Translations under genes and position numbers: made by a program
Shown here: positions 1 to 9,670 of the stretch, piece after piece
Position numbering within the stretch: position 1 is the first letter of the stretch
How the letters are laid out: every line of letters begins with the position of its first letter
Assembly (NCBI RefSeq): GCF_000143415.4
Contig: NW_003314335.1
Span: 908,930 to 972,929 of the forward strand
Source: Selaginella moellendorffii
Taxonomy: Eukaryota; Streptophyta; Lycopodiopsida; Selaginellales; Selaginellaceae
Direction: 5' to 3'
DNA length: 64,000 bases
The notes under the pieces: model-generated
The model's input: only the letters and a program-made list of their open reading frames with translations
Databases searched by the model: none
What the model was told of the DNA's origin: nothing

Positions 1-1
1 C

Positions 2-193
2 TCCCAGATCAAGTGTGGCAATGATCGGGTGGAGTTCATGGGTGACGCTGGAAGTTCCACCCAAGGCTCTTCAACCACGTACGCGATTGTTGGTGGTACT
101 GGCCGATATGTTGGAGCCACTGGAACTGTGACAGAAGTTTCACTGGGTGGTATGAACTATCAAGTCACTGCTAATATCAAAGTTTGCAACTAG
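2..193 (+). CDS. dirigent-like protein, 3' end only
   Basis: An open frame enters from the left edge and ends at TAG 191-193, giving the last 63 residues. The segment contains TYAIVGGTGRYVGATGTVTE and ends with short alternating hydrophobic strands and KVCN. The GGTGxYxGAxG pattern is typical of the C-terminal half of dirigent proteins, beta-barrel secreted proteins that direct stereoselective coupling of phenoxy radicals in lignan biosynthesis. The N-terminal signal peptide and the rest of the barrel lie outside the window, so only family level can be claimed. A likely 3' UTR with AATAAA-like words (about 210-230) follows the stop. Confidence 0.6.
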   Translation, partial: SQIKCGNDRVEFMGDAGSSTQGSSTTYAIVGGTGRYVGATGTVTEVSLGGMNYQVTANIKVCN

Positions 194-375
194 AGAGATT
201 TGAAGAATGTAATAAACTATAATAAAGTTGAGCCCCACTTTTAGTGGGTAAATCAAAATCTTGTTTCGCGTATTATAATCATGGGATGATAATTAGATAG
301 TGATACATTTTTTTGGTCTTTTATTGTCAATGAAGGACGCAATAACTGGTCAGACGCATGCTCTTCCTATTGCAA

Positions 376-446
376 AAAGGTTTGGGTATTGATCAGTGCC
401 TCTCGCATGCTAAGCGAGTGCTCTACCATCTGAGCTATCCATTTCC
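376..446 (-). pseudogene. degenerate tRNA-Ala(AGC)
   Basis: Read on the minus strand the segment contains TAGCTCAGATGGTAGAGC, a perfect D-arm with A-box, followed by an anticodon arm CTCGC-TTAGCAT-GCGAG with anticodon AGC (Ala). The variable loop AGGCA follows, but the T-arm (CTGATCAATACCCA) no longer forms a five-pair stem and the 3' side does not pair with the 5' acceptor sequence. The gene is therefore probably a tRNA-Ala relic or a truncated copy. Internal promoter box A is intact and box B is poor. Confidence 0.5.
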
Positions 447-450
447 ACGA

Positions 451-872
451 TGCAAACCCTCCCGGGTGCTCGATACCTATTGGGAGCTATATATCCCACT
501 CTGAGTGGCAGAAATTGGGACATATTTTGATGTAGACTGTGAGGTGAATGCAATCTCGAATCAGACTGAGCAGTGCTAGTGATTTAAGAATGACGCGAGA
601 GGCAGCAGCTTCCTAGTGGAAGCCAAGAAGATCTTCAAGAAAATGAAGAAGCACAATATGGTCCCTTAAACTGGACTTTGGCTATGCGAAAAAATGGCTG
701 TATTTGGAAGCATGAGGTGTTGAGAGATGTCAAATCAAAGAGCTGGATAATATTAATACCATCCTAAATAAAATTTACATTAGAGGATCTTTGCAACAAC
801 AACACTTGTTACTACAAGTGTCATGCATATTCTTCTTATATTATTGATTTTATTTAAAACAATAATTCATAC
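451..872. other. intergenic, no gene seen
   Basis: No convincing coding segment or RNA gene is visible. Short open frames on both strands lack recognisable motifs. The right edge is fixed by the start of the outer gypsy LTR at 873. Confidence 0.5.
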
Positions 873-1048
873 TGTGAGGTCCAAATGTACGGCTATAATG
901 CCGTATACTAATATTAGCGTAGTGGGATTTTGGTAACTGTCAGATTGATTTCAATCTGAACCATTCGCTCCTATATATAAACTAGGGTTTTTGCATTAAC
1001 TGATATGTATATTTTTTATATTCCCTTTCCATATTCCATATACTTATA
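873..1048 (+). repeat. 5' LTR of outer gypsy element
   Basis: It starts TGTGAGGTCC and aligns over its whole length with 11269-11443 and, inverted, with 18226-18402 and 19216-19374. It contains a TATA-like CTATATATAAAC near 972-983. The sequence just inside is AATGGAGATGAGG and does not match a primer site I recognise. Confidence 0.8.
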
Positions 1049-1379
1049 TTAATGGAGATGAGGGGCACTTTTGATTGTCTCTGAGGAGTGTTTGGGTTTG
1101 GGATTTTGGTTTAGCTCTAACTTTTGCATCGTCTAGATCTAACTTTTTCCATTTCCTTTCTTTTGTTCTTTCTTTTTAGGATTTTGGTTTACATTTAACT
1201 TTTGTATTCTTTTCCTTCTAGCTTTTTTTCATTTCTCTTCTTTTGCTCTTTCCTTTTCATTCATTTTTATGGTAGGGTAGTAGTCTTTTCCTCCTTTGAC
1301 TCTAGAGCAACAATTAATGCAATTGCTTGATGCTATGTGATTGCAATTGAACAACCAAACTCAGTTGATAATGGTATTT

Positions 1380-4140
1380 ATAGCACGTGGTACAGCTCCT
1401 TCTACTGTTGGTGCAAATCATCACGTTCAGCCGGAGTTCTTTCATGGAAATCCTGGGGATGATGTGTATTATTAGTTTGATCACTTCATGGTGATTGCCA
1501 TATATCATTTTTGGGATGATGCTTGATGTTTGTGGGAGTTTCCTACGTATCTCCAAGGGACGGCACTGTAGTGGTACAACGGTTTGAGCATAGCCACTCA
1601 TGAAAACTGGAGTGTTCTTCTGAACGTCTTTAAACGCACATTTGGATATACCAACAATTGTGATGATGCCTTCCAATAATTACATCATCTTCATCAATGG
1701 CTCTTTAAGTTAGTGATGCAATTTAGCATTCGTTTCCGAAACCTCTTGCTTCATGCAGAGCTAAATATGTTAGAGTGAATCAAGTTAAGAATGTTGTGGC
1801 TAACACTTTGTCAAGATCTTGTCAAACTTGTGCATGCACGTGCTCCAGCCACTCTTGATGATGCTCTTCGTTTAGCACAATGTTATGAAATATCGCCTCT
1901 TTTAGTTCTTGTTGCACACCCTTCAGCTCCACTTTTTGTGGGTGATGGTTCTGTTCCAATGGAGGTTGAAGCTTTTGCTGCTCAAGTTCAAGGATAAAGG
2001 CAAGGACGTGGTTGTGGCCGTGATGTTCGCTACTAGGTATGTGATGAAGTTGGTTACACTTATCAGTATTGTTGGCATTTTCTGGATTGGCGGCCTCTAT
2101 TTCCTGGGTGGAGACTTTGGCATCAACAACGTCCTATTGGGGTTGCTGCAGTGGAAGGTCTGAACACTGAAATACATATGGGAAACAAAGAGTCACACGA
2201 GTAATGGAGGGACCTTGCACGAATAAGTTAGTGCCTTTTCCATTTTTTTTTCGAAAGTATTATTAAGGGGTTCATTTGGCACCAGTTCATTTAGTGTTTA
2301 CTTTCCAAACTCATTTTTATAACAAAAGATCTCTTATTGTTCTTTCTATATTGGTTAATATAGATTCAAGTTGCTCGACCTGTTGCCATATGTTGCCATT
2401 TACACTTGCATCGTGGGGAAGAGTCAGTTTTCATTCTTTATGGCAATGGCCGTATACATGCATGTACACGGGATGAGGCAAACCTAGTTATGCATGTGGG
2501 CGATCTCAAGCTTGAGTTGTAATCATTGCAAGTGGTGTTGAGTCAAGCTTTTGACCTCATCCTTGGTTGCAGCATAATCATGCTAAATGTGACTTTAAGG
2601 CTTCTCCCCCTTGTCTCATACTTCCTTATATTTTATTCATTTCTCCCACTTCTATACTTTTTTGTTCTTTTTCTTTTACCTTTGCTTCTATTACTTTTGT
2701 TTCTTTATTACTTCCTTCTATATTTCTATCTTGTTCTGCTCTTCCTTTTTTCGATCCTTCCAATAGTATTTGTGTTGCAACAGTTAACTAGCTCATGAAA
2801 GAGTATGCCAATCTCTTTGAATTTGACCTATCATCTAGAGCCAAGATTGCCACACATCATCTAATTCCAACCAGTGATGCTCGTTCAATCAAAGTTCCTG
2901 TTCATCATTGGTCACCCAAAGAGATCAAAATTTTACATGCAAAAATCAAGGAAATGTTGGAACAGGGTGTTATTCGAAAGTCACAGAGTCCTTGAGCATG
3001 TGAACCTTATCTTATGATAAAACCTGATGGGACTATTTGTTTTTGCATTGATTATCGTCCATTAAACGAAGTGACGATCCAATTGTGTACTTTCTTCCTC
3101 AGACTGTTGATCTCTTGGATTGTCTAAGGAGAAGTCATTGGTTTACCAAGCTAAATCTTGCTTCTGGGTACTAGCAAGTACCGATGCCCGAAAAAGATAT
3201 TCTTAAGATTGCTTTTTGCACTCTATTTGGTTTGTACGAGTTATTAGTCATGCTGTTTGATTTGAACAATGCTTTAACAACTTTGTAACAGATGATGGAT
3301 GAGGTTCTTTGTGATATGCCAGAAATGATTACTGACCTCATTGATGATGTTTTGATCCACTTGGAGGGGACATAGGAGGAACACGTTCGTGATGTTTGTA
3401 AAATGTTGGATCAGCTATAGGATATTGATTTAAAGTTGAAGTGGTCAAAGTGCATGTTTGGGTCCAAGGACACGACTTATATTAGGTACTGTATTTCTTG
3501 TAAGGGTTTGCAAGTTAATTCTGACAAACTTGTGGTTATTCTAAAGTTCCCTACTTCAAATTGTGTGAATGATGTGCAATGCTTCTTGGGCAAGGTGCAA
3601 TATCTCAGTTATTTTATGGATAATCTTTCTGATCGCATTGCACAATTGCGAGCATTGCTGAAGTTATCAACGTCATCTTTCATTTGGTCTTTAAATTATG
3701 AGCGGGTGTTCATGGATCTCAAAGTGTTATTAACAACTCCTTCGGTTTTGGCACATCCTGACTACACTCGACTTTTCATTTTGTGCATGGATGCTTCTAA
3801 TATTGATCTTGAAGGTGTATTGATGCAAGAGAGCCCGAGTTTACCTAGTCAACGCCATCCCATTGTATATATAAGCCGTATATTACAATCAGCAGAGGTA
3901 AACTTTTCCACGATAGAGTGTTAAGTAGCAGTCTAGGGTTTCAAGAAACTTTATGTATATCTATATGGTTCTCAGACATTAGAGCTATTATTACTTCATT
4001 ATTGAAGTGGTAGAACCTAATTGGTCATACTGCTCAGTGGGCTTTGAAGCTTCAAATATATGATTTTAATGTTATTTATCGCCCGGGGAGTTTTATGGCT
4101 GATGTTGTTGCCCTTTCTTGAGCTCCTCTTCCTTCTTCAC
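1380..4140 (+). pseudogene. gag-RT-RNase H remains of outer gypsy element
   Basis: Gag-like peptide runs from about 1390 to 2000 (FFHGNPGDDVYY, ALWWYNGL, NVFKRTFG). RT begins near 2795 with a segment resembling the gypsy RT leader (PVHHWSPKEIKILHAKIKEM) and continues past stops through a degenerate core (LIDDVLIH at the YxDD position, about 3340). The RT thumb and RNase H follow (QCFLGKVQYLSYF, ILCMDASNIDLEGVLMQE), ending near 4110 with VIYRPGSFMADV. Several stops interrupt it. The reading continues after the inner insertion at 9671. Confidence 0.75.
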
Positions 4141-4404
4141 TGTCTTTTCATATTTCTGACAAGCTTGTTATTTCAGCATTTGTGGATTTTCTAAACGAGG
4201 ATTCTGTCAGGAATCCCCCAATTCTTGCCACATTCCTGACTCTCGCTAGATTCCTGACCTGCAGACCACATTCCTGACTCTCGAGACACTTCCCGATTCT
4301 TGAGTCTCGAGCCATATTCCTGATGATGATGTGGCGCCTCCTCGACCTCAGCTATATTTAGGCCGTCCTCGATCCAAAAGTGGTGGAGCTTCATCAACCT
4401 ATAG

Positions 4405-4412
4405 TATATATA
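4405..4412 (+). promoter_or_regulatory. LTR TATA box
   Basis: TATATATA lies 30 nt upstream of 4435, the first base of the segment complementary to the primer site. The same box and spacing recur in the right LTR at 9535-9542. Usual plant TATA-to-start spacing is 25-35 nt, so transcription is predicted to begin at or very near 4435. Confidence 0.6.
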
Positions 4413-4434
4413 GGTTAGCCTTGTTCCATTTCTC

Positions 4435-4449
4435 CACAATCTGAATCAA
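4435..4449 (+). promoter_or_regulatory. predicted self-primer at the transcript 5' end
   Basis: CACAATCTGAATCAA is the exact reverse complement of 4543-4557, which sits at the primer-binding position. It lies where the RNA should start. In Tf1 and sushi-type elements the 5' end of the mRNA folds back onto the primer site and primes minus-strand synthesis. The 15-nt match and its position at both sites fit that mechanism. The 3' LTR carries the same 15 nt at 9565-9579. Confidence 0.7.
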
Positions 4450-4542
4450 CGCCAGTCTAAGGTCTCTTCTTTGTTTCCACTAGCTTTTTCTCTTTGTCTT
4501 TTTGCATTTTCCAGTCTTGATCTTGTCGGGGGTCTTGACAGT

Positions 4543-4557
4543 TTGATTCAGATTGTG
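4543..4557 (+). promoter_or_regulatory. primer-binding site, complementary to the element's own RNA
   Basis: TTGATTCAGATTGTG begins 2 nt after the LTR end. It does not start with TGG, as it would if it matched a tRNA CCA end. Instead it pairs perfectly over 15 nt with 4435-4449. Pairing stops at both ends (4542 with 4450, 4558 with 4434 do not pair). Confidence 0.7.
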
Positions 4558-4638
4558 TTTTTTCATTTTTTGATTTAACTCGTTTTGATTGTTTGATTAC
4601 CTTTGCCTTTTTTCCCCCTTTTTTCTTTCTTCTTGCCG

Positions 4639-5610
4639 ATGGAGTCTCCAAGTCATCCTGATTTCTTTGCTGAAGTCCTTGCAAAAATCCAGTCTGAGAA
4701 TATCTAGTTGAAGGCAACCCTTCTTTGCATGCAGCAGGAACTTGCTTCACTTTTGGCTCAAGGATCCAACAAAGTTCCTGAACCGAATGTGAGTTTCTCG
4801 GCGAAATTTTCAGGCAAGCGTTCGGAGCTTCGCGGATTCCTGAACCAGATGGAGTTGATCTTCGCACTTCAACATCGGCGGTACCCCACTCCCGAGTCTC
4901 AAATCGGCTCGATTGGGACGTTGCTCGAAGGTGCAGCCTTGTCATGGTTTTCTCCTCTTCTGGAAAAGAGCATGAAAGGGGTCGTGGTTTCGGAGCTGAT
5001 GGATCTTCAATTGTTCAAAGAGAAGCTCGAAGCATGTTTTGGCGAGACGGATCGGGTTCGGGCTGCTACCACAAAGATGAGACGTCTCTCTCAGGGGTCT
5101 TGTCCTGCCTCGATCTACGCTGTAGAGTTCCAACTCCTTGCTTTGGACACTCAGTGGGATGAGCGGGCCCTGATTGACCAATTTCGTTTCGGCCTCAACA
5201 ACAGTGTCAAGGATTTGTTGCTCACCATGGAGGATCCCAAGGACCTGTCGGACGCCATCAACAAAGCTGTTTGATGTGACAATCGTCTCTTTGAACGTCG
5301 TCAGGAAAGTCGCCGTGCCGCTGTTTTTCCGTCCCAGACTCAAGAATCCCAGCTTGAGTCTTCGGGGCATACTCCTGAACCTACTGCTCCGGTTCCAATG
5401 GATATTTCTGGTACTCCTCGACTCATTAGAGGGAAGTTGAGTCCTGCTGAGAAGCAACGTCGAATATCTCATAATCTTTGCCTCTATTGTGTTGATCCTA
5501 ATCACAAAGCAGCTGTATGTCCCGAGAAGCCTCCCCGACTGCTCGAGTTCACTCTGCCTCAAAGTCCACCTCTATTGCAGTTGGGAAACGACCCTGTCCA
5601 AACAGAGTAG
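4639..5610 (+). pseudogene. gag of nested element
   Basis: The frame from ATG 4639 runs to TAG 5608-5610, about 323 codons, with two in-frame stops at 4705 (TAG) and 5272 (TGA). The retrotransposon Gag capsid fold region includes FLNQMELIFALQHRRYP and GAALSWFSPLLE (about residues 70-115). A zinc knuckle C-X2-C-X4-H-X4-C (CLYCVDPNHKAAVC) lies near residue 290 and is preceded by LSPAEKQRRISHNL. This arrangement resembles Gag of sushi-class elements and their domesticated vertebrate relatives. The last codons overlap the frameshift signal at 5583-5626. Confidence 0.85.
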
Positions 5611-5626
5611 GAGCTGTCTATTTGGA
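5583..5626 (+). promoter_or_regulatory. -1 ribosomal frameshift signal (GGGAAAC plus stem-loop)
   Basis: GGGAAAC occupies 5583-5589 in the register G GGA AAC of the gag frame, a canonical X XXY YYZ slippery heptamer. Seven nucleotides later TCCAAA (5597-5602) can pair with TTTGGA (5621-5626), extended by CAG/CTG with a small bulge. The gag stop is 5608-5610. A -1 shift joins gag to the pol frame, which continues from 5589 through the protease. GGGAAAC is the known slippery site of PEG10, a sushi-derived gene. Confidence 0.75.
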
Positions 5627-8600
5627 CTCCCCGAATAAAAATCACTTTTCTTCTTTATCAAGCTCCTCACCACCTTTCATCAAAGCCACCACCAATTCCC
5701 GCAACTTCTGTGTCCCATGTCTCCTTTCTTTTACCAGACAATCAGGATTCAAGGCTCTGGCGCTACTAGACTCAGGTGCAACTTCCTGCTTCATGGACAC
5801 AGACTTTGCTGCCCGACATCACGTTCCTCTTTCTCCTACCATACGGGATTTGAGGGTTGAAGGCATCGGCGGGCATTTTGTGTCTCCATCTTCTGGACTT
5901 AGGGAAACATTGCCCGTTCGAGTACACATCGGGTCCACTGTCACCGATATCGCCTTCAACATCATCAACAACAAGTCCTCCTCTGTGGTGCTCGGTCTTC
6001 CTTGGTTCCAACTACATCAGCCTCAGATCTGTTGGAAGGAATTACAGCTCATCTCTCCCACGGCTTCCCCTGCTGTTCATCGAGTCCGAATCAGGAATTG
6101 GGGTTTTGTTCCTGACTCTACAAAGTTTTCACCCTCTTCTTTTTCCTCTCTTCCATATTACACTGGACCGTATCCTCGTGTCATCATTCCATTTAGTTGT
6201 ACGCCTCCTCCTATCTCCACAATCACTATGAAAGAACTCCTTCATGAAGAACCTCTTTTCCTTTTTGCTTTGCATGTTTCTCCTGTCAGTCTTCCTGAGA
6301 AGTATCATGATTTTGGGGATGTGTTTGACAAGAAAAAAGCTAGTGTACTGCCTGTTCATCGGCCTTATGATTGTCCCATTGATTTACAGGAAGGAGCGTC
6401 ACCTCCGTGGGGGCCTATCTACGGGTTATCCCCGTCCGAGCTTAAGGCCCTCAAAGAGTACGTGGATGAGAACCTTGCCTCGGGCTACATTCAGCATTTG
6501 TAGTCCCCGGCTAGAGCACCTGTCTTCTTTGTCAAGAAGAAGGATGGGAGCTTGCGGCTAGTCATCGACTACCGAGGTTTGAACAGGGTGACTATTCGGA
6601 ACCGTTATCCGCTGCCCCTGATCTCAGACCTGTTGGAACGCCTCGGCGGTGCCCGCTTCTTCACCAAGATCGACCTCTGTGGAGCATACAACCTGATCCA
6701 GATCCGACCTGGTGATGAATGGAAGACTGCGTTCCGAACCCGCTATGGCCACTTCGAGTACACTGTCATGCCATTTGGCTTGACAAATGCTCCAGCAGTT
6801 TTCCAACACATGGCGAATGACGTCTTTCGGGAGTTTCTTGATCAGATGGTGATCGTCTACCTCGATGACATCCTCATCTACTCAAAAACTTAGGAGGAGC
6901 ATGACGAACATGTACGCAAGGTGCTAGCGAAGCTGCGAGAACACGGCCTATACGCGAAGCTTGAGAAATGCTCGTTTGATCAGCAGTCTGTGGAGTTCCT
7001 TGGGTACATTGTCACTCCTGAGGGTATCACGATAGATCCTGCCAAAGTCAAGACTATTCTCGAATGGGAGCCTCCACAATCAATGTCAAACGTCCAAGTT
7101 TTCCTTGGCTTCGCCAACTTCTACCGCAAATTCATTAATCACTACTCTGACATTGTCCTTCCTCTCACACATCTCACTCGCAAGGATGTTCCCTTCTCTT
7201 GGTCTGCTGCTGCCCAGCAGGCCTTCGACACACTCAAGGCGGCCTTCAGTTCTGCTCCCATCTTGATCCATGCTGATTCCTCACAACCTTTCTTCATCGA
7301 GGCTGACGCCTCCGACTTTGCCATTGGTGCTGTGCTGTCTCAACTCGGAGCGGATCACGAACTTCATCCAGTCGCTTTCCATTCTCGAAAATTTCAGCCT
7401 GCAGAGATCAATTACGAAATCCACGACAAGGAGCTCCTTGCCATCGTGGATTCCTTTGGAGAGTGGCGCCGTTTCGTGGAGGGGGCGAACCATCAAACAA
7501 TAGTCTGTACGGATCACAAAAATCTCGAGTACTTTGCCACTTTCCGAGTTTTGAGCCGTCGTCAAGCAAGGTGGGCACAATTCCTGAGTCGGTTTGACTT
7601 TGTTATCAAGTACAGACCTGGAAAGCTTCAAGGCCTTCCTGATGCTCTTTCAAGGCGCTCCTATCTCAGTCTCAGGCCTGGTAATCCTGCCTTCGATCAA
7701 CAGGATCAAGTTATCCTCGGTCCTGATCGGCTTCAAGTTATGGCAATTTCCCTGGCCCCTCAGGACTCCTCCTTGATGGATGCAATCAGAAACGATCTCC
7801 AATCCGAGGACCTCGCCAGCGATATTTTCACCCATCTTCAGGCTGGACACCCAGTGACTCCCAACTGCCGGCGATTTGACGAGTTCGAGTTCTTAGATGG
7901 CTTATTGTACCGTGGGGAGCAGCTTTACGTTCCTGAAGGTGATGCTCGAAGGTTGGTCCTGATGGCATGCCACGATAGCCCGACTGCTGGTCACTTCGGC
8001 ATTGCGAAAACCTATGAGCTAGTTGCACGGGACTTTTGGTGGCCTCACATAGATGACTACATCAAAGCGTTTGTTACCTCTTGTGACACTTGTGCCCGGA
8101 ATAAGGTACCTCGCCACCTTCCTTCAGGTTTGCTTCGTTCCCTCCCGGTCCCTTCAGGTCCTTGGGAATCCATCTCCATGGATTTCTTGAGTGATCTTCC
8201 GAGTTCTGGAGGCTTCAACAGTATTTTAGTCGTGGTGGATCGCTTCACAAAGATGGCGCACTTCTTGCCATGTACCAAGGAATTTTCGGGCGAGGACATG
8301 GCAAAACTGGTATTCAGGGAAATTTTCCGACTTCATGGGATTCCTACAGATGTGGTTTCAGATCGGGGGCCTCAGTTCATCTCTCATTTCTGGCAACGGT
8401 TTTTGCAGCTGCTTGGAGTGAAGGCCAACCTCTCTTCGGCATATCATCCTCAAACTGATGGACAGTCCGAACGAACGATTCAGACGCTGGAACAATTCTT
8501 GAGGTGCTTCATCAACTATCATTAGGATAACTGGTTCGATATCCTTCCCCTTGCTGAGTTCTCCTATAACAACTCTGTTCACTCCTCTCTTTGAGTTTCC

Positions 8601-9323
8601 CCCTTCTTTGCGAACTTTGGCCGAAATCCCCGATTCAATCTCTCACTTCCTTCTCCATCTGAATCCTCTCGTTAAAATCCCCGCTCTGAGGCATTTATCT
8701 CCAACCTCCAGGAAATCCACAACTCCATCTCCTTCCACCTCCATCGTGCTCGGGAATCTCACAAAACATTTGCCAATGTCCATCATCAGGATTGTCCCCC
8801 TTACAATATCGGGGATAAAGTCTGGCTCCTCAGGCGAAATATCTCTACCACCATGCCCTGTCCAAAACTCGATTTCAAACGCCTCGGTCCTTTTCCTATC
8901 ACTGCCATCATTAATCCTGTCACTTATCGCCTTGCACTTCCCTCCTCATATCAAATTCACCCCGTTTTTCACTCCTCTCTCCTTGAGCCTTATATTCCCA
9001 GTCCTATTCCAAATCGGGTCATTCCTCCGCCTCCACCAGTGCAGCTCGAGGATGGGTCTGAGTACGAGGTTTAGGACATCCTTGATTCCAAGATTTCACG
9101 GTCTAAACTCTACTATCTGGTCGACTGGAAGGGTTACGGACCTTAGGAACGCACTTGGGAACCTGCGGACAACCTGATTCATTCTCCTGACCTTGTTCAG
9201 GACTTCCACCGCCGCTATCCTTCTCGTCCCAGTCCTCATTCTTTTTCTCCATCTCCCATCCCTCGCCGCTCATCTCATCCTCCTCTTCGTTCTCGTTCAC
9301 ATCCTTGTTCCACTCGTTCTTGA
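5589..9323 (+). pseudogene. pro-pol of nested element (PR-RT-RH-IN-chromodomain)
   Basis: One frame of about 1245 codons from the frameshift site to TGA 9321-9323, with stops at 6501, 6891, 8523, 8592, 8673, 9072 and 9144 and no frameshift. Domains in order: aspartic protease (LLDSGATS near 5770), RT ([28 protein letters not shown] near 6855), RNase H (FIEADASDFAIGAVLS near 7300; YEIHDKELLAI), integrase zinc domain (H-H-CDTC, 7970-8100), catalytic core with D-D-E (SMDFLSDLP; SDRGPQF; SERTIQ), GPF module (FKRLGPFPI) and chromodomain (YLVDWKGYGP, TWEPADNL near 9110-9165). A purine tract follows directly before the right LTR. Confidence 0.9.
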
Positions 9324-9334
9324 GGAGGGGGTGC
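9324..9334 (+). promoter_or_regulatory. polypurine tract of nested element
   Basis: A run rich in A and G (GGAGGGGG core) lies between the pol stop and the first base of the right LTR. This is the expected place of the plus-strand primer. Confidence 0.7.
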
Positions 9335-9670
9335 TGTCAGGAATCCCCCAATTCTTGCCACATTCCTGACTCTCGCCGGATTCCTGACCTGCAGACCACA
9401 TTCCTGACTCTCGAGACACTTCCCTATTCCTGACTCTCGAGCCATATTCCTGATGATGATGTGGCGCCTCCTCGACCTCAGCTATATTTAGGCCGTCCTC
9501 GATCCAAGAGTGGTGGAGCTTCATCAACCTATAGTATATATAGGTTAGCTTTGTTCCATTTCTCCACAATCTGAATCAACGCCAGTCTAAGGCTTCTTCT
9601 TTGTTTCCATTAGCTTTTTCTCTTTGTCTTTTTGCATTTTCCAGTCTTGATCTTGTCGAGGGTCTTGACA
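9335..9670 (+). repeat. 3' LTR of nested element
   Basis: It has the same length as the left LTR (336 bp) and about 11 substitutions relative to it. It carries TATATATA at 9535-9542 and the self-primer segment at 9565-9579. GATTC follows at 9671-9675. Confidence 0.92.

Larger units (their letters stand above)
4205..4540 (+). repeat. 5' LTR of nested element
   Basis: It is bounded by TGTCA and TGACA and preceded by the GATTC target duplication. Near its left part the phrase ATTCCTGACTCTCG (or a close variant) occurs three times in about 100 bp, a short tandem-like array in the U3 promoter region. TATATATA lies at 4405-4412, with a predicted transcript start about 30 nt on, near 4435. The R-U5 part is pyrimidine-rich. 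Confidence 0.92.
4205..9670 (+). mobile_element. nested chromodomain gypsy element with self-priming architecture
   Basis: A 5466-bp element with 336-bp LTRs at 4205-4540 and 9335-9670 that start TGTCA and end TGACA. GATTC at 4200-4204 and 9671-9675 is a perfect 5-bp target duplication. The LTRs differ at about 11 of 336 positions, much less than those of the host element, so this insertion is younger. It encodes Gag with a zinc knuckle, protease, RT, RNase H, integrase and a C-terminal chromodomain, which places it among chromoviruses. The gag and pol frames differ by -1. Nine in-frame stops but no indels are present, so this copy is inactive. The primer-site arrangement points to the Tf1/sushi/Tcn1-like branch (inference). 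Confidence 0.92.

Noticed and set aside
451-482. Second tRNA-like T-arm (GGGTGCTCGATACC)
   Set aside because: No accompanying D-arm or anticodon arm in the right orientation or spacing.
1049-1070. Self-primer arrangement in the outer gypsy element
   Set aside because: The sequence after its LTR has no reverse complement inside the LTR, so the inner element's design is not shared.
4457-4945. Minus-strand open frame over the inner element's leader and gag
   Set aside because: Lys-rich mirror of a pyrimidine-rich leader; the plus-strand Gag is well supported.
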